The translations under genes were made by a program, and so were the position numbers. Below, piece after piece: positions 49,731 to 58,271 of a stretch of DNA of 64,000 nt (the stretch's first letter is position 1; every line of letters begins with the position of its first letter). The notes below the pieces were generated by a model, which was given only the letters and a program-made list of their open reading frames with translations, did no database searches and was not told the origin of the DNA. Source of the DNA: Bradyrhizobium sp. (GTDB lineage Bacteria; Pseudomonadota; Alphaproteobacteria; Rhizobiales; Xanthobacteraceae); NCBI RefSeq assembly GCF_030654605.1, contig NZ_JAURXB010000093.1, forward strand, positions 19,796 through 83,795. The letters run 5' to 3'.

Positions 49731-50803
49731 GTTTTCGCCCCGTCGAACGTCACGACCTGCCCCGGGCGCAGCAGCTTGCCGCCGTCGGTAACGACGCGCT
49801 CACCGACCGCGAGCCCCTTGCCGACAATGAAGCTGCTGGTCTCATAGCTTTCGACCGCGATGTCCCTGAGCGAGACGACATTGGTGCCGGGATCGACCAC
49901 CCAGACAGCGGGCCCGTTCAAGGCAGCGGTCAATGAGCTCCAGGGCAGCACGATCTTATCGACCGGCCTGGTGCGGCTCTCGCCGATAACCGTGCTGCCC
50001 AGCGTCATCGCGCCCGGCGCATTCTGGATCGCGACCTTGACCCGGACGGTCGCATTCTTGGGATCGACCGTCGGTGAGATTTCCCGCACACGTCCCGGCG
50101 CAGTGACGGCCGGATCCGAAACCAGCGTCAATTTGATCGTGTCGCTTTCCGGCTGCCCCAGGAAGATCGACTCGTAGAGGTCGAACACCGCGTCGCGCGC
50201 GCCGTCCTCCGCAAGCGTGTAGGCCGCTTGCGCGGATTGGGCGACCTGCCCGACCTCGATGTTGCGCGCGGTAATGATGCCCGACGCGCTAGCGCGCAAT
50301 TCGGTGTAGGTCAGAACATCGGTCGAGGTGCCCAGCTGCGCCCTGGCGGCCTCGAGCGTTCCTTCCGCAGTCCGTAACCCCTCTTGCGCCTGATCGTACG
50401 ACACCCGTGTCGTGAATCCCTTCGCCATCAATGATTTCTGCCGTTCGAAGGTCGCGGTGGCGACGCGCAGCTGGGCCTCGGCTGCGGCCACGGAAGCCTT
50501 CGACCCCTCAAGGTCTGCCTGCTGTTCGGTGGGGTCGATGGTGGCGAGCACATCGCCGGCGTTCACATGGGAGCCGACATCGACCATCCGCTCCGTCACG
50601 CGCCCGCTGACCCGAAACGACAATTCGGTGCGCACGCGCGCCTGGACGTCGCCGGTCAGGCGGATGGTGGCCGCGTACGGTTGAAGTTGGACAATCTCGG
50701 TTCGCACCAATGTCGCCGGCCGCGTCACCACACGGTCCTGCTCGCAGGCGCCCAGAAGCACTGCCAGCGATACAGATACGGCAATTTTCAAGGCATTGGG
50801 CAT
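49727..50803 (-). CDS. RND efflux periplasmic adaptor lipoprotein, first copy
   Basis: A 358-residue membrane-fusion protein, first gene of the efflux operon. It begins MPNALKIAVSVSLAVLLGAC with a lipobox. The lipoyl motifs are MVDVGSHVNAGDVLATIDPTEQQADLEGSKASV and ITARNIEVGQVAQSAQAAYTLAEDGARDAVFDL. I chose the ATG at 50803 over a TTG two codons earlier. Two different adaptors for one pump suggest a heteromeric adaptor ring; this is inference. No outer-membrane channel gene is in the cluster. Confidence 0.9.
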   Translation of the reverse strand: MPNALKIAVSVSLAVLLGACEQDRVVTRPATLVRTEIVQLQPYAATIRLTGDVQARVRTELSFRVSGRVTERMVDVGSHVNAGDVLATIDPTEQQADLEGSKASVAAAEAQLRVATATFERQKSLMAKGFTTRVSYDQAQEGLRTAEGTLEAARAQLGTSTDVLTYTELRASASGIITARNIEVGQVAQSAQAAYTLAEDGARDAVFDLYESIFLGQPESDTIKLTLVSDPAVTAPGRVREISPTVDPKNATVRVKVAIQNAPGAMTLGSTVIGESRTRPVDKIVLPWSSLTAALNGPAVWVVDPGTNVVSLRDIAVESYETSSFIVGKGLAVGERVVTDGGKLLRPGQVVTFDGAKT

Positions 50804-50818
50804 CGACAAGACCGCTCA

Positions 50819-50861
50819 GTGAGTGTTCACTTACTAATATTGACTGACTCGGAAGTCAATA
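50819..50861. promoter_or_regulatory. Probable TetR-family operator between efflux operon and regulator
   Basis: Two dyads lie in the 91-base divergent gap. The first is GTGAGTGTTCACTTAC (50819-50834, 6 of 7 arm bases symmetric). The second has perfect 8-base arms TATTGACT (50838-50845) and AGTCAATA (50854-50861). Their place between the divergent TetR gene and the adaptor gene, and the GTGAGTG-type symmetry, fit autoregulated repression of both. Confidence 0.7.
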
Positions 50862-50894
50862 GTAAAGTTGGCCGCAATAGGATACCATCCGCAT

Positions 50895-51521
50895 ATGAAG
50901 CCCGAGATGACGAAACGCGCACGACGAAAAGCGGAACGACCGGCCGAGATCCTCGACGCGGCCTTCGAGGAATTCGTCAAGAACGGCTATGCCGCAACCC
51001 GGCTGGAGGATGTCGCCGCCCGGGCGAACGTCACCAAGGGCACGATCTATTTCTATTTCGAGACCAAGGAGCGCGTGTTCGACGAAATGATCCGGCACAA
51101 ATCCCGGGCTTTCTTCCCCGAACTGGGAAGCTATGCCGAGGAATTGGAGGGATCATACAGCTCGCGCCTGCACGCGCTCATCGTCTTCGTGTACCGAAAG
51201 ATCGCCGAAGACCGAACGTCCCGCGAGACCCTTCGTTTCCTGATCGCCGAAGGCTCCAGGTTTCCCGACCTCGTCGACCGGCATTACCAAGAGTTCGTGC
51301 GACCGGTCATCGATCAGTTCGAGAAGGTGATCGAAGCCGGGGTCGCGGCCGGCGAATTTCGCGCGTCGCCGGCAAGCGCATTTCCGGAAATCGTGATGAG
51401 CCCGGCGCTGCTGTTGAGCCTGTGGTCGATGCTGTTCGGGAGCCGGAAGGAGACCGACATCACGGTTTTCACCGAAGCCAGCATCGATCTCATCATGAAG
51501 GGGCTGGCGGCTGGCCGTTGA
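50895..51521 (+). CDS. TetR/AcrR-family transcriptional regulator
   Basis: A 208-residue repressor. The helix-turn-helix is AAFEEFVKNGYAATRLEDVAARANVTKGTIYFYFETKERVF at about residues 22-62, typical of AcrR-type regulators. The C-terminal ligand domain ends in a TetR_C-type region (ALLLSLWSMLFGSRKETD). It is divergent from the RND operon and most likely controls it. Two in-frame ATGs (50895 and 50907) are possible starts. Confidence 0.9.
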   Translation: MKPEMTKRARRKAERPAEILDAAFEEFVKNGYAATRLEDVAARANVTKGTIYFYFETKERVFDEMIRHKSRAFFPELGSYAEELEGSYSSRLHALIVFVYRKIAEDRTSRETLRFLIAEGSRFPDLVDRHYQEFVRPVIDQFEKVIEAGVAAGEFRASPASAFPEIVMSPALLLSLWSMLFGSRKETDITVFTEASIDLIMKGLAAGR

Positions 51522-51652
51522 GGTTGAAGGTTTTTCGTCCGCCTGATTGCTGCCGAGCCACCTTCAGCTGCCCGCAGACGTTCCGACCAGAGCTGCTCTG
51601 CGGCAATGGAGTAATCGATCCCGATGCTGCTCGGTTGCAACCGCCTGGCGCA

Positions 51653-52531
51653 TCACGCCTGTGTCAGGCAGCATTTCTTGAATTTCTTGCCGCTGCCGCA
51701 GGGACAGGGATCGTTGCGCCCGATCTTGCGCGAGGAGACGGGGTAAGGCATCTCGAAGGGATTCGATCCCCATTCGGGTTTTTCGTTGCGCGACGATTTC
51801 GGCCGGAAAGCATGCCACCCCGACATCTCCGTAATCGTATCGCCGAACAGCGTGAGTTTGCCACCGGCGTAAAGCGGCTCGGCGCCGGGATGGTCAAGCG
51901 CATGTTGCAGCAATTTCTCGAAATAGCTGAAATTCATCGAGCCCGGATCGATCGATCCGCGCTCAAAGACTTGCCGCACCAGGGGCTGTAGTTCAGACAA
52001 TCCAAGCCAGCCCACCGCGTCGACCCAGCCGCACCAGACGTAGCAATACCCTTTTGGCTCGAGTTGCGAAAAGCAATCGTGCAGGAAGGTCGTCGCCGCG
52101 TCACGCGACAGCTCGCCGCGGCGCGTCAGCATGGCGATTGTCTGCAACATCTTGGCGCGGACGTACTCGTCGGCATCCGGATCGCGGATGACCTGATAAA
52201 GCGGCTCGGGATCGCCATCGAAAACAGCCGCCATCACGCGATGGCTGGTCTCGGTGATGGCGGAGCCGAGGATGCTGTCGAGAACGTCGGGCGGCAAGCG
52301 CAGGAAAACCGCCAGCGGCCAGAACGCCGATTTCTCACGCCACTCGCCGAGCAGATGAAAGATGAAGAACAGCGCGTTGGGATCGGCCGACCCTCGCAGT
52401 TCCAGGAAATCATCGAGCGTGCGCAGGAAGACGGGCAGCATCGTCGCGTGGTCGGCCTGGGCGGCGCGGATCGCCTCGACCGGCAACCGCCCCGGGACGC
52501 TCAGTTCCTCGATCACCTGCTCAGGGACCAT
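51653..52531 (-). CDS. DUF1186 protein with C-terminal SEC-C zinc motif
   Basis: A 292-residue protein. The main part is helical and HEAT-like ([34 protein letters not shown]), matching DUF1186. The C terminus carries [16 protein letters not shown], the SEC-C zinc motif seen at the end of SecA. The motif may bind ribosome or SecB-like partners, but the role of this family is unknown. The start was set to the third codon of a TTG-ATG-ATG run because GGGAG lies 6 bases before it. It is 18 bases or more downstream of dnaE on the same strand and may be in its transcript. Confidence 0.85.
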   Translation of the reverse strand: MVPEQVIEELSVPGRLPVEAIRAAQADHATMLPVFLRTLDDFLELRGSADPNALFFIFHLLGEWREKSAFWPLAVFLRLPPDVLDSILGSAITETSHRVMAAVFDGDPEPLYQVIRDPDADEYVRAKMLQTIAMLTRRGELSRDAATTFLHDCFSQLEPKGYCYVWCGWVDAVGWLGLSELQPLVRQVFERGSIDPGSMNFSYFEKLLQHALDHPGAEPLYAGGKLTLFGDTITEMSGWHAFRPKSSRNEKPEWGSNPFEMPYPVSSRKIGRNDPCPCGSGKKFKKCCLTQA

Positions 52532-52555
52532 CATCAACTCCCTGATTGGGCGGCC

Positions 52556-55500
52556 TTACAGCTGCTGCACGTCCACCACGCCCGACACCGCCTTGATCGC
52601 GCCGGCGATCTGCGGCGAGACCTTGAAGCGGCCGGGCAGCTTCATCTCCACCTCGGTTTCGAGGTCGAGCATCATCACCAGCGAGACGTCGCCGTCGGCA
52701 CCGCCGGGCGCCACCGCGACCGGTTTGGCCTGGGCGCCGCGCGCGGGGCCCTGCCCCGGCTCCGGCATCGACAGCCGCTTCGCAATGGATTCGAGCGGCC
52801 TGGTGTCGCGCACGAAGATGCGAAGACCTTTCTGGGTTTTCGCCGCGGCGGCGTCCAGCGGCTCGGCGTGCAGCACCCGGGCGCGGACGTCCTCGCCCTG
52901 CAGCTCGGCGCCGAGCTGCAGCAGCACCGCCGCCCCCGGCTCCAGCACGTCGCGATATTGCGCCAGCCCTTCGGAAAACAGCACCGCTTCGAAATGACCG
53001 GTCGGATCGGACAGGCCCATGATGCCCATCTTGTTGCCGGTCTTGGTGCGCCGCTCCATCCGCGACACCACGGTTGCCGCCACCTTGCCCGCGGTGGCGC
53101 CGGTTTTGACGGCGCGGGAAAATTCCGCCCAGGTCTGCACCCGCAGCCGCTTCAGCACCGTGGCATAGTCGTCGAGCGGATGGCCCGAGAGGAAAAATCC
53201 GATGGCGTCGTATTCGCGCCGCAGCCGCTCGGCCGGCAGCCATGGCTCGATCTGCGGCAGCATGATGGTCGGAGCATCCGCGGCACCGCCGAACATGTCG
53301 TTCTGCCCCATGGTCGCGGCCTCGTGGCTGCGCTGGCATGCCGAGAGAATGGCCTCGGCGCCGGCGAACACCCGCGCGCGATTGGCATCCAGCCCGTCGA
53401 AGGCGCCGGCCGCCGCGAGACTCTCGATCACGCGCTTGTTGATCGCGCGCGGATTCACCCTTGCTGCGAAATCCGCCAGTGAGGTGAACAGGCCTTCCTT
53501 GCGCGCCTCGACGATCAGCTCGACCGCGTGGCCGCCGACGCCCTTCAGGCCCGCCAGCGCGTAATAGATGGTGTTGTCGCTGACCTCGAAGGTGGCGCCG
53601 GAGCGATTGACGCTGGGCGCCTCGACCTTGATGCCGAGCCGCTGCGCCTCGGCGCGGAATTCCGAGAGCTTGTCGGTATTGCTGAGGTCGAGCGTCATCG
53701 ACGCCGCCAAAAACTCCACCGGGTAATGCGCCTTCATGTAGGCGGTGTGGTACGACACCAGCGCGTAGGCCGCCGCATGGCTCTTGTTGAAGCCGTAATC
53801 GGCGAATTTTGCCAATAGTTCGAAGATAGTGTCGGCCTGCGCCTTCGGCACGTTGTTCTTCATGGCGCCGGCCACGAAGATGGCGCGCTGCTTTTCCATC
53901 TCCGAGCGGATCTTCTTGCCCATGGCGCGGCGCAGCAGGTCGGCGTCGCCGAGCGAATAGCCGGCCATCACCTGGGCGATCTGCATCACCTGTTCCTGGT
54001 AGATGATGACGCCGTAGGTTTCCTTCAGGATCGGCTCCAGCATCGGATGCAGGTATTCCGACTCCTCGTCGCCGTGCTTGCGGGCGCAGTAGGTCGGAAT
54101 GTTCGCCATCGGGCCCGGGCGATACAGCGCCACCAGCGCGATGATGTCCTCGAAGCGGTCGGGCCGCATGTCGACCAGCGCCCGCCGCATGCCCTGGCTT
54201 TCCACCTGGAACACGCCGACCACATCGCCGCGGGCCAGCATCGCGTAGCTCTTGGCGTCGTCGAGCGGCAGGGTCGCGAGATCGATGTCGATGTTGCGCT
54301 GTTTCAACAGCTTCACGGCGACGTCGAGCACGGTCAGCGTCTTGAGGCCGAGGAAGTCGAATTTGACCAACCCTGCGGGCTCCACCCATTTCATGTTGAA
54401 CTGGGTCACCGGCATGTCGGATTTCGGATCGCGGTAGAGCGGCACCAGTTCGCTGAGCGGCCGGTCCGAGATCACGATGCCGGCGGCGTGGGTCGAGGCA
54501 TGCCGGGTCAGGCCCTCCAGGCGCTGCGCGATGTCGAAGGCGCGCGCCACCACCGGGTCCTCGTCGCGAAACGCCTGCAGTTTCGGCTCGCTCTCGATCG
54601 CCGCGGCCAGCGTCACCGGTGCGGCCGGATTCTGCGGCACCAGTTTGGTCAGCTTGTCGACCTGGCCATAGGGCATCTGCAGCACGCGGCCGACGTCGCG
54701 CAGCACGCCGCGCGCCTGCAGCGTGCCGAAGGTGATGATCTGGGCGACCTGGTCGCGGCCGTAGCGCGCCTGCACATAGTCGATCACCTCGCCGCGGCGG
54801 TCCTGGCAGAAGTCGATGTCGAAGTCGGGCATCGAGACGCGTTCCGGATTGAGGAAGCGCTCGAACAGCAGGCCGAACCGGATCGGATCGAGGTCGGTGA
54901 TGGTCAGGGCATAGGCGACCAGCGAGCCCGCGCCCGAGCCGCGGCCCGGCCCGACCGGAATGCCCTGGCTCTTGGCCCATTTGATGAAGTCGGCGACGAT
55001 CAGGAAGTAGCCCGGATATTCCATGCGGGTAATGACGTCGATCTCGAAAGCGAGCCGCGCCCGATAGGTTTCCTCGGTCTCGCCTTGCGCGAGGCCGTGG
55101 ACCTTGAGCCGCCAGGCCAACCCCTCCTCGGCCTGCCGGCGCAATTCCGTGGCTTCGTCGCTGACGGAGTCCGCAGTGGCAGCGCCTACCGTAAAGCGCG
55201 GCAGGATCGGCTTGCGCGTCTTCGGGCGGAACGCGCAGCGCTCGGCGATCTCGACGGTGGACGCCAGCGCCTCCGGAATGTCGGCGAACAGCACCGCCAT
55301 TTCCGCGCGGGTCTTGAAACGGTGATCGGGGGTCAGCTGCTCGCGATCGGTTTCGGCGACCAGACGTCCGCCGGCGATGCAGAGCAGCGCGTCATGGGCC
55401 TCGTAATCGTCCGCCGTTGCAAAATGCGGCTCGTTGGTCGCCACCAGCGGCAGGCCCCTGGCGTAGGCGAGATCGATCAGGCCGGCTTCAGCGCGGCGCT

Positions 55501-56098
55501 CCTTGTCGACACCGTGGCGCTGCAGTTCGATATAGAGCCGGTCGCCGAACAGGCTGGCCAGCCGGTCGCAGCGAAGTGCGGCCAGCGCCGCATGATCGGC
55601 CTGCAGCGCCAGCGAGATCGGCCCTTCCGGACCGCCGGTCAGCGCGATCAGGTCCTCGGCGTCGCCCTCGAGCCATTCGAACTTGATGTGGGGGGCCTGA
55701 TGGATCGGCGTTTCCAGAAACGCCCGCGAATTCAGCCGCATCAGGCTGCGGTAGCCGCGCTCGCGCGCCGCCAGCAGCACGATCCGCGCGGGGCCGGCGG
55801 CCAGCGCGTTGCGCGCATTGGGGTCCTGGTCGCCGAAATCGACCGCGAGCTCGCAACCGATGATCGGCTGGATGCCGTAACCCGCCAGCTTGTCGGAGAA
55901 TTCCAGCGCCCCGAACATGTTGTCGGTATCGGTCAGCGCCAGCGCCGGCTGGCGATCGGCCTTGGCCAGTTCCGCCAGCTTCTGGATCTTGATCGAGCCC
56001 TTCAGCAGCGAATAGGCGGAATGGACGTGAAGATGGACGAATCCGGCATTGGCAACGGCTGCCGAAGGTTTTGAGGTCATGGAGCGATCATCTGGCAT
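52556..56098 (-). CDS. dnaE: DNA polymerase III alpha subunit (DnaE1)
   Basis: The replicative polymerase subunit. The 1180-residue chain has the N-terminal PHP domain (VHLHVHSAYSLLKGSIKI near residues 21-38). The catalytic acidic motif is PDFDIDF near 422-428, and GPGRGSGAGSLVAYAL comes just before it. The thumb-fingers, helix-hairpin-helix and OB-fold regions follow in order. Length and PHP type fit the replicative DnaE1 rather than the SOS-induced DnaE2 of the imu cassette. A second ATG at 56080 is an alternative start. A 10-base-arm hairpin and an SOS-box promoter lie upstream. Confidence 0.96.
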   Translation of the reverse strand: MPDDRSMTSKPSAAVANAGFVHLHVHSAYSLLKGSIKIQKLAELAKADRQPALALTDTDNMFGALEFSDKLAGYGIQPIIGCELAVDFGDQDPNARNALAAGPARIVLLAARERGYRSLMRLNSRAFLETPIHQAPHIKFEWLEGDAEDLIALTGGPEGPISLALQADHAALAALRCDRLASLFGDRLYIELQRHGVDKERRAEAGLIDLAYARGLPLVATNEPHFATADDYEAHDALLCIAGGRLVAETDREQLTPDHRFKTRAEMAVLFADIPEALASTVEIAERCAFRPKTRKPILPRFTVGAATADSVSDEATELRRQAEEGLAWRLKVHGLAQGETEETYRARLAFEIDVITRMEYPGYFLIVADFIKWAKSQGIPVGPGRGSGAGSLVAYALTITDLDPIRFGLLFERFLNPERVSMPDFDIDFCQDRRGEVIDYVQARYGRDQVAQIITFGTLQARGVLRDVGRVLQMPYGQVDKLTKLVPQNPAAPVTLAAAIESEPKLQAFRDEDPVVARAFDIAQRLEGLTRHASTHAAGIVISDRPLSELVPLYRDPKSDMPVTQFNMKWVEPAGLVKFDFLGLKTLTVLDVAVKLLKQRNIDIDLATLPLDDAKSYAMLARGDVVGVFQVESQGMRRALVDMRPDRFEDIIALVALYRPGPMANIPTYCARKHGDEESEYLHPMLEPILKETYGVIIYQEQVMQIAQVMAGYSLGDADLLRRAMGKKIRSEMEKQRAIFVAGAMKNNVPKAQADTIFELLAKFADYGFNKSHAAAYALVSYHTAYMKAHYPVEFLAASMTLDLSNTDKLSEFRAEAQRLGIKVEAPSVNRSGATFEVSDNTIYYALAGLKGVGGHAVELIVEARKEGLFTSLADFAARVNPRAINKRVIESLAAAGAFDGLDANRARVFAGAEAILSACQRSHEAATMGQNDMFGGAADAPTIMLPQIEPWLPAERLRREYDAIGFFLSGHPLDDYATVLKRLRVQTWAEFSRAVKTGATAGKVAATVVSRMERRTKTGNKMGIMGLSDPTGHFEAVLFSEGLAQYRDVLEPGAAVLLQLGAELQGEDVRARVLHAEPLDAAAAKTQKGLRIFVRDTRPLESIAKRLSMPEPGQGPARGAQAKPVAVAPGGADGDVSLVMMLDLETEVEMKLPGRFKVSPQIAGAIKAVSGVVDVQQL

Positions 56099-56144
56099 GA
56101 GGGAGGCAGGCCGCCCTCACAGGGCCGACTCGCGCCTCAATGGT

Positions 56145-56197
56145 GATGCCTGGCGCCCGGCCTGTCCACGCCGAACCGCGCCACCCGGCCAGGCATC
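56145..56197. terminator. Hairpin between the small membrane peptide gene and dnaE
   Basis: Perfect 10-base arms GATGCCTGGC (56145-56154) and GCCAGGCATC (56188-56197) enclose a GC-rich 33-base loop. No T run follows, so it may be a weak terminator or only a leader structure that separates dnaE from the SOS-controlled peptide gene. Confidence 0.45.
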
Positions 56198-56232
56198 CCC
56201 GCTTTCCTGCCGCCACCTGCCCGGTCAGGACC

Positions 56233-56331
56233 TCAGAGCTGGGGAATCAGCTGCGCCCAGACCGCGATCATCCCGACAAACAGCGTAAGCGACGCCAGCG
56301 CCGCAGCTTCTTCCACAAATATCTTCAACAT
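56233..56331 (-). CDS. 32-residue single-pass membrane peptide with SOS-box promoter
   Basis: A very short gene whose product begins MLKIFVEEAAALASLTLF and ends AVWAQLIPQL. After a charged N-terminal segment (K3, E7, E8) a hydrophobic helix spans about residues 9-27. The start has an ideal Shine-Dalgarno, AGGAGG at 56337-56342 in plus-strand terms, 5 bases before the ATG. Two perfect GTTC-N7-GTTC LexA boxes lie 20-52 bases upstream. Size, topology and regulation are like those of SOS-induced membrane micropeptides (Caulobacter SidA, 29 residues, a division inhibitor; E. coli TisB). I cannot tell which activity it has. It was found by reading for short frames and is too short for usual gene callers. 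Confidence 0.8.
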   Translation of the reverse strand: MLKIFVEEAAALASLTLFVGMIAVWAQLIPQL

Positions 56332-56350
56332 GCCCGCCTCCTGAGAATAA

Positions 56351-56383
56351 GAACATATGAAGAACATTGTTCTATTTTTGTTC
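56351..56383 (-). promoter_or_regulatory. Double, oppositely oriented LexA (SOS) boxes and promoter
   Basis: GAAC-ATATGAA-GAAC (56351-56365) and GTTC-TATTTTT-GTTC (56369-56383) are both exact alphaproteobacterial LexA boxes. They lie head to head with three bases between them. On the minus strand a TTGACT -35-like element (plus-strand 56388-56393) directly precedes them, so bound LexA would cover the -10 region and start site of the small membrane peptide gene. Confidence 0.88.
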
Positions 56384-56399
56384 CAGGAGTCAAGAGGCG

Positions 56400-56872
56400 G
56401 CTAGCGGGTCAGTTCGAAGCTGCCTCCGAAAGAAACGGCTTGGTTAATGCGGAAGCGCCGGGAATGCCGGAGGGCAATTCAAGGCGCGACGAAATGCAGG
56501 ACCACAGCCGCCGCGACGCATGTCCCAATGGCAATGATCGCGCCCTCAGCCGGTCAGGGAAAATGCCGGCGGTGACGACCGTCAGGCCAGCCAATACGGC
56601 GATCTTCATCAGGTTGAAAGCCATGGTCCGAAAATGCGATCGATCCCGACCTTTTTCCAACCGTTCGGCGATCACAATCAACTGATGCGAGGACTGGCAT
56701 GACACTTCGCGGAGGACGGGCTTGACTTACATCAACGCATCACGCCGGCCGCCGAACCAATTGATATCGCTGAACGGCACGCACGAACGTGAGTTGACGA
56801 AGACCTGCCGGACCGGTTCTGGTTCAGGTCAAGGATTCGACGACAAGCGGCTGCGGCCGATGGGAGATCTTG
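56400..56872. other. Gap with a broken small gene
   Basis: This stretch between the SOS promoter and the DUF3551 genes holds the frameshifted membrane gene at 56479-56624 and the presumed promoter of the DUF3551 pair. No other convincing gene is seen. Confidence 0.45.
56479..56624 (-). pseudogene. Frameshifted two-helix small membrane protein gene
   Basis: From an ATG at 56624 the frame reads MAFNLMKIAVLAGLTVVTAG and IFPD, a signal-like helix. Membrane-like coding then continues only in another frame as AEGAIIAIGTCVAAAVVLHF and ends at a stop at 56479. Adding one base near the GACCGG junction (for example restoring a Gln codon) would join both parts into one 48-residue protein of two helices. 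A one-base deletion is therefore the simplest reading; a sequencing error or programmed shift is also possible. Confidence 0.5.
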
Positions 56873-57151
56873 ATGCGTAACCTGGTTCTGGCTCTGTTGG
56901 GCGCGGGCGGCCTCGCGATGGTGGGCACAGCACCGGCCGAGGCCGTCGGCACCCGCTATCCCTATTGCATCCAGGGCAGCGAAATTCCCGCGCTGAGCCA
57001 ATGCACCTTCACCAGCTATGAGCAATGCCAGGCCACCGCGTCGGGGCGGTTTCTCTCCTGCATTGAAAATCCCTACTACGATCCCGGTCCGGATAGAGAT
57101 CCCCGCGCCGTGCGTGGCCGCGACCGCTTGCCGCCCCCCTATCCGCGGTAA
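56873..57151 (+). CDS. DUF3551 secreted small protein
   Basis: A 92-residue exported protein: signal peptide MRNLVLALLGAGGLAMVGTA ending PAEA, then RYPYCIQGSEIPALSQCTF, YEQCQATASGRFLSC and a Pro/Arg-rich tail. The four-cysteine pattern YC..., C-F-S/T-x-x-QC and C-x-x-NP is typical of DUF3551, a family mainly of Bradyrhizobium and relatives with no known role. The ATG follows GGGAGA by 6 bases. It is paired with a paralogue immediately downstream. Confidence 0.82.
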   Translation: MRNLVLALLGAGGLAMVGTAPAEAVGTRYPYCIQGSEIPALSQCTFTSYEQCQATASGRFLSCIENPYYDPGPDRDPRAVRGRDRLPPPYPR

Positions 57152-57177
57152 TGAAGGCAAGTCCGAAGGAGGCACCG

Positions 57178-57432
57178 ATGCGTAAACTGGCTTTGGCGAT
57201 TGCGGCTATCGCATCGATTTCGGCAACCGCACCGGCGGCGGCGCAGACCTATGACCCGGCCTATCCGGTTTGCCTGCACGTCTACGGACGGCTCACCTAC
57301 TACGAATGCAACTTTACCTCTCTGGCCCAGTGTGCCGCCTCGGCGGCGGGCCGCGCCGCCCAGTGTGAGATCAATCCCTTTTACGCGGGCGCCGGGCCTC
57401 GGCGGCAACAACGGCGGCGCCCGGCCTACTGA
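57178..57432 (+). CDS. DUF3551 secreted small protein, paralogue
   Basis: An 84-residue paralogue of the preceding gene: signal peptide MRKLALAIAAIASISATAPA ending AAAQ, then PVCLHVYGRLTYYECNFTS, LAQCAASAAGRAAQCEINPF and a basic tail. It shares the same cysteine spacing. An AAGGAGG ribosome site precedes the ATG at 57178. The two genes are 26 bases apart and look like a tandem duplication that has diverged. Confidence 0.82.
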   Translation: MRKLALAIAAIASISATAPAAAQTYDPAYPVCLHVYGRLTYYECNFTSLAQCAASAAGRAAQCEINPFYAGAGPRRQQRRRPAY

Positions 57433-57557
57433 TCGGTCCCGCGCGGCGAAAGCTTCGCATTGACGGTATCAGATTAGGGTCAACGTTACCGTACATGGAG
57501 TTGATTTCGAGATTTTTGAGTGAGGCTCCGCGGTAGGGCCTCGCAACCCGTCATGAT

Positions 57558-58271
57558 CTATTCGAGCTCGACGACCTTGCCGTCGACCAGCGACACGCGG
57601 CGGTCCATCCGGCCCGCCAGCTCCATATTATGCGTCACGATCAGCATCGCGACGCGGGTCGCCGCGACCAGCTGCATCAACGCCCCGAACACATGATCGG
57701 CGGTATGCGGATCGAGGTTTCCGGTCGGCTCGTCCGCGAACAATACCCGCGGCGCGTTGGCGACCGCGCGCGCAATCGCGACCCGCTGCTGCTCGCCGCC
57801 CGACAGTTCGGAGGGCCGGTGCTTGATGCGCTCGCTGAGGCCGAGATAGGCCAGGATTTCGGTGGCGCGCTTGACGGTTTCATCGCGCTTGAGGCCGCGG
57901 ATCATCTGCGGCAGCATGACGTTTTCCAGCGCGGTGAATTCCGGCAGCAGCCGGTGCGACTGGTAGACGAAGCCGATATCGGAACGGCGGATCTGGGTTC
58001 GCTCGATATCGGACAATTGCGAGGTCGGCGCCCCGCCAACATAGACCTCGCCGTCGTCGGGGGTCTCCAGCAGGCCCGCGATATGCAGCAGCGTCGATTT
58101 GCCGGCGCCCGAGGGCGCCACCAGCGCGACCGACTGCCCCGCCCACAGCGCCAGCTTGGCGCCGTCGAGAATGGTCAGCGTCTCCGTGCCTTGCGTATAC
58201 TGGCGTTTTATCTCGTGGAGATAGACAACCGGTACATCTTCCGCCCCCTGCTCCATCTGGCCCTCACTCAT
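57558..58271 (-). CDS. lolD: Lipoprotein-releasing ABC transporter ATP-binding protein
   Basis: The ATPase of the LolCDE complex, which extracts lipoproteins from the inner membrane. The 237-residue protein has Walker [13 protein letters not shown]-loop [20 protein letters not shown], signature [14 protein letters not shown] and Walker [13 protein letters not shown]. The ATG at 58271 overlaps the lolC/E stop by 8 bases, so the two are coupled. It is the standard alphaproteobacterial arrangement with one permease gene. Confidence 0.95.
   Translation of the reverse strand: MSEGQMEQGAEDVPVVYLHEIKRQYTQGTETLTILDGAKLALWAGQSVALVAPSGAGKSTLLHIAGLLETPDDGEVYVGGAPTSQLSDIERTQIRRSDIGFVYQSHRLLPEFTALENVMLPQMIRGLKRDETVKRATEILAYLGLSERIKHRPSELSGGEQQRVAIARAVANAPRVLFADEPTGNLDPHTADHVFGALMQLVAATRVAMLIVTHNMELAGRMDRRVSLVDGKVVELE

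Noticed and set aside
54047..56074. Open frame of 675 codons antisense to dnaE
   Set aside because: Shadow of dnaE; no start context or motifs.
56409..56705. 98-codon reading of the whole small-membrane region as one protein
   Set aside because: After about 25 residues the translation turns Arg/Ser-rich, while the membrane-like coding continues in another frame; a frameshift is the better explanation.
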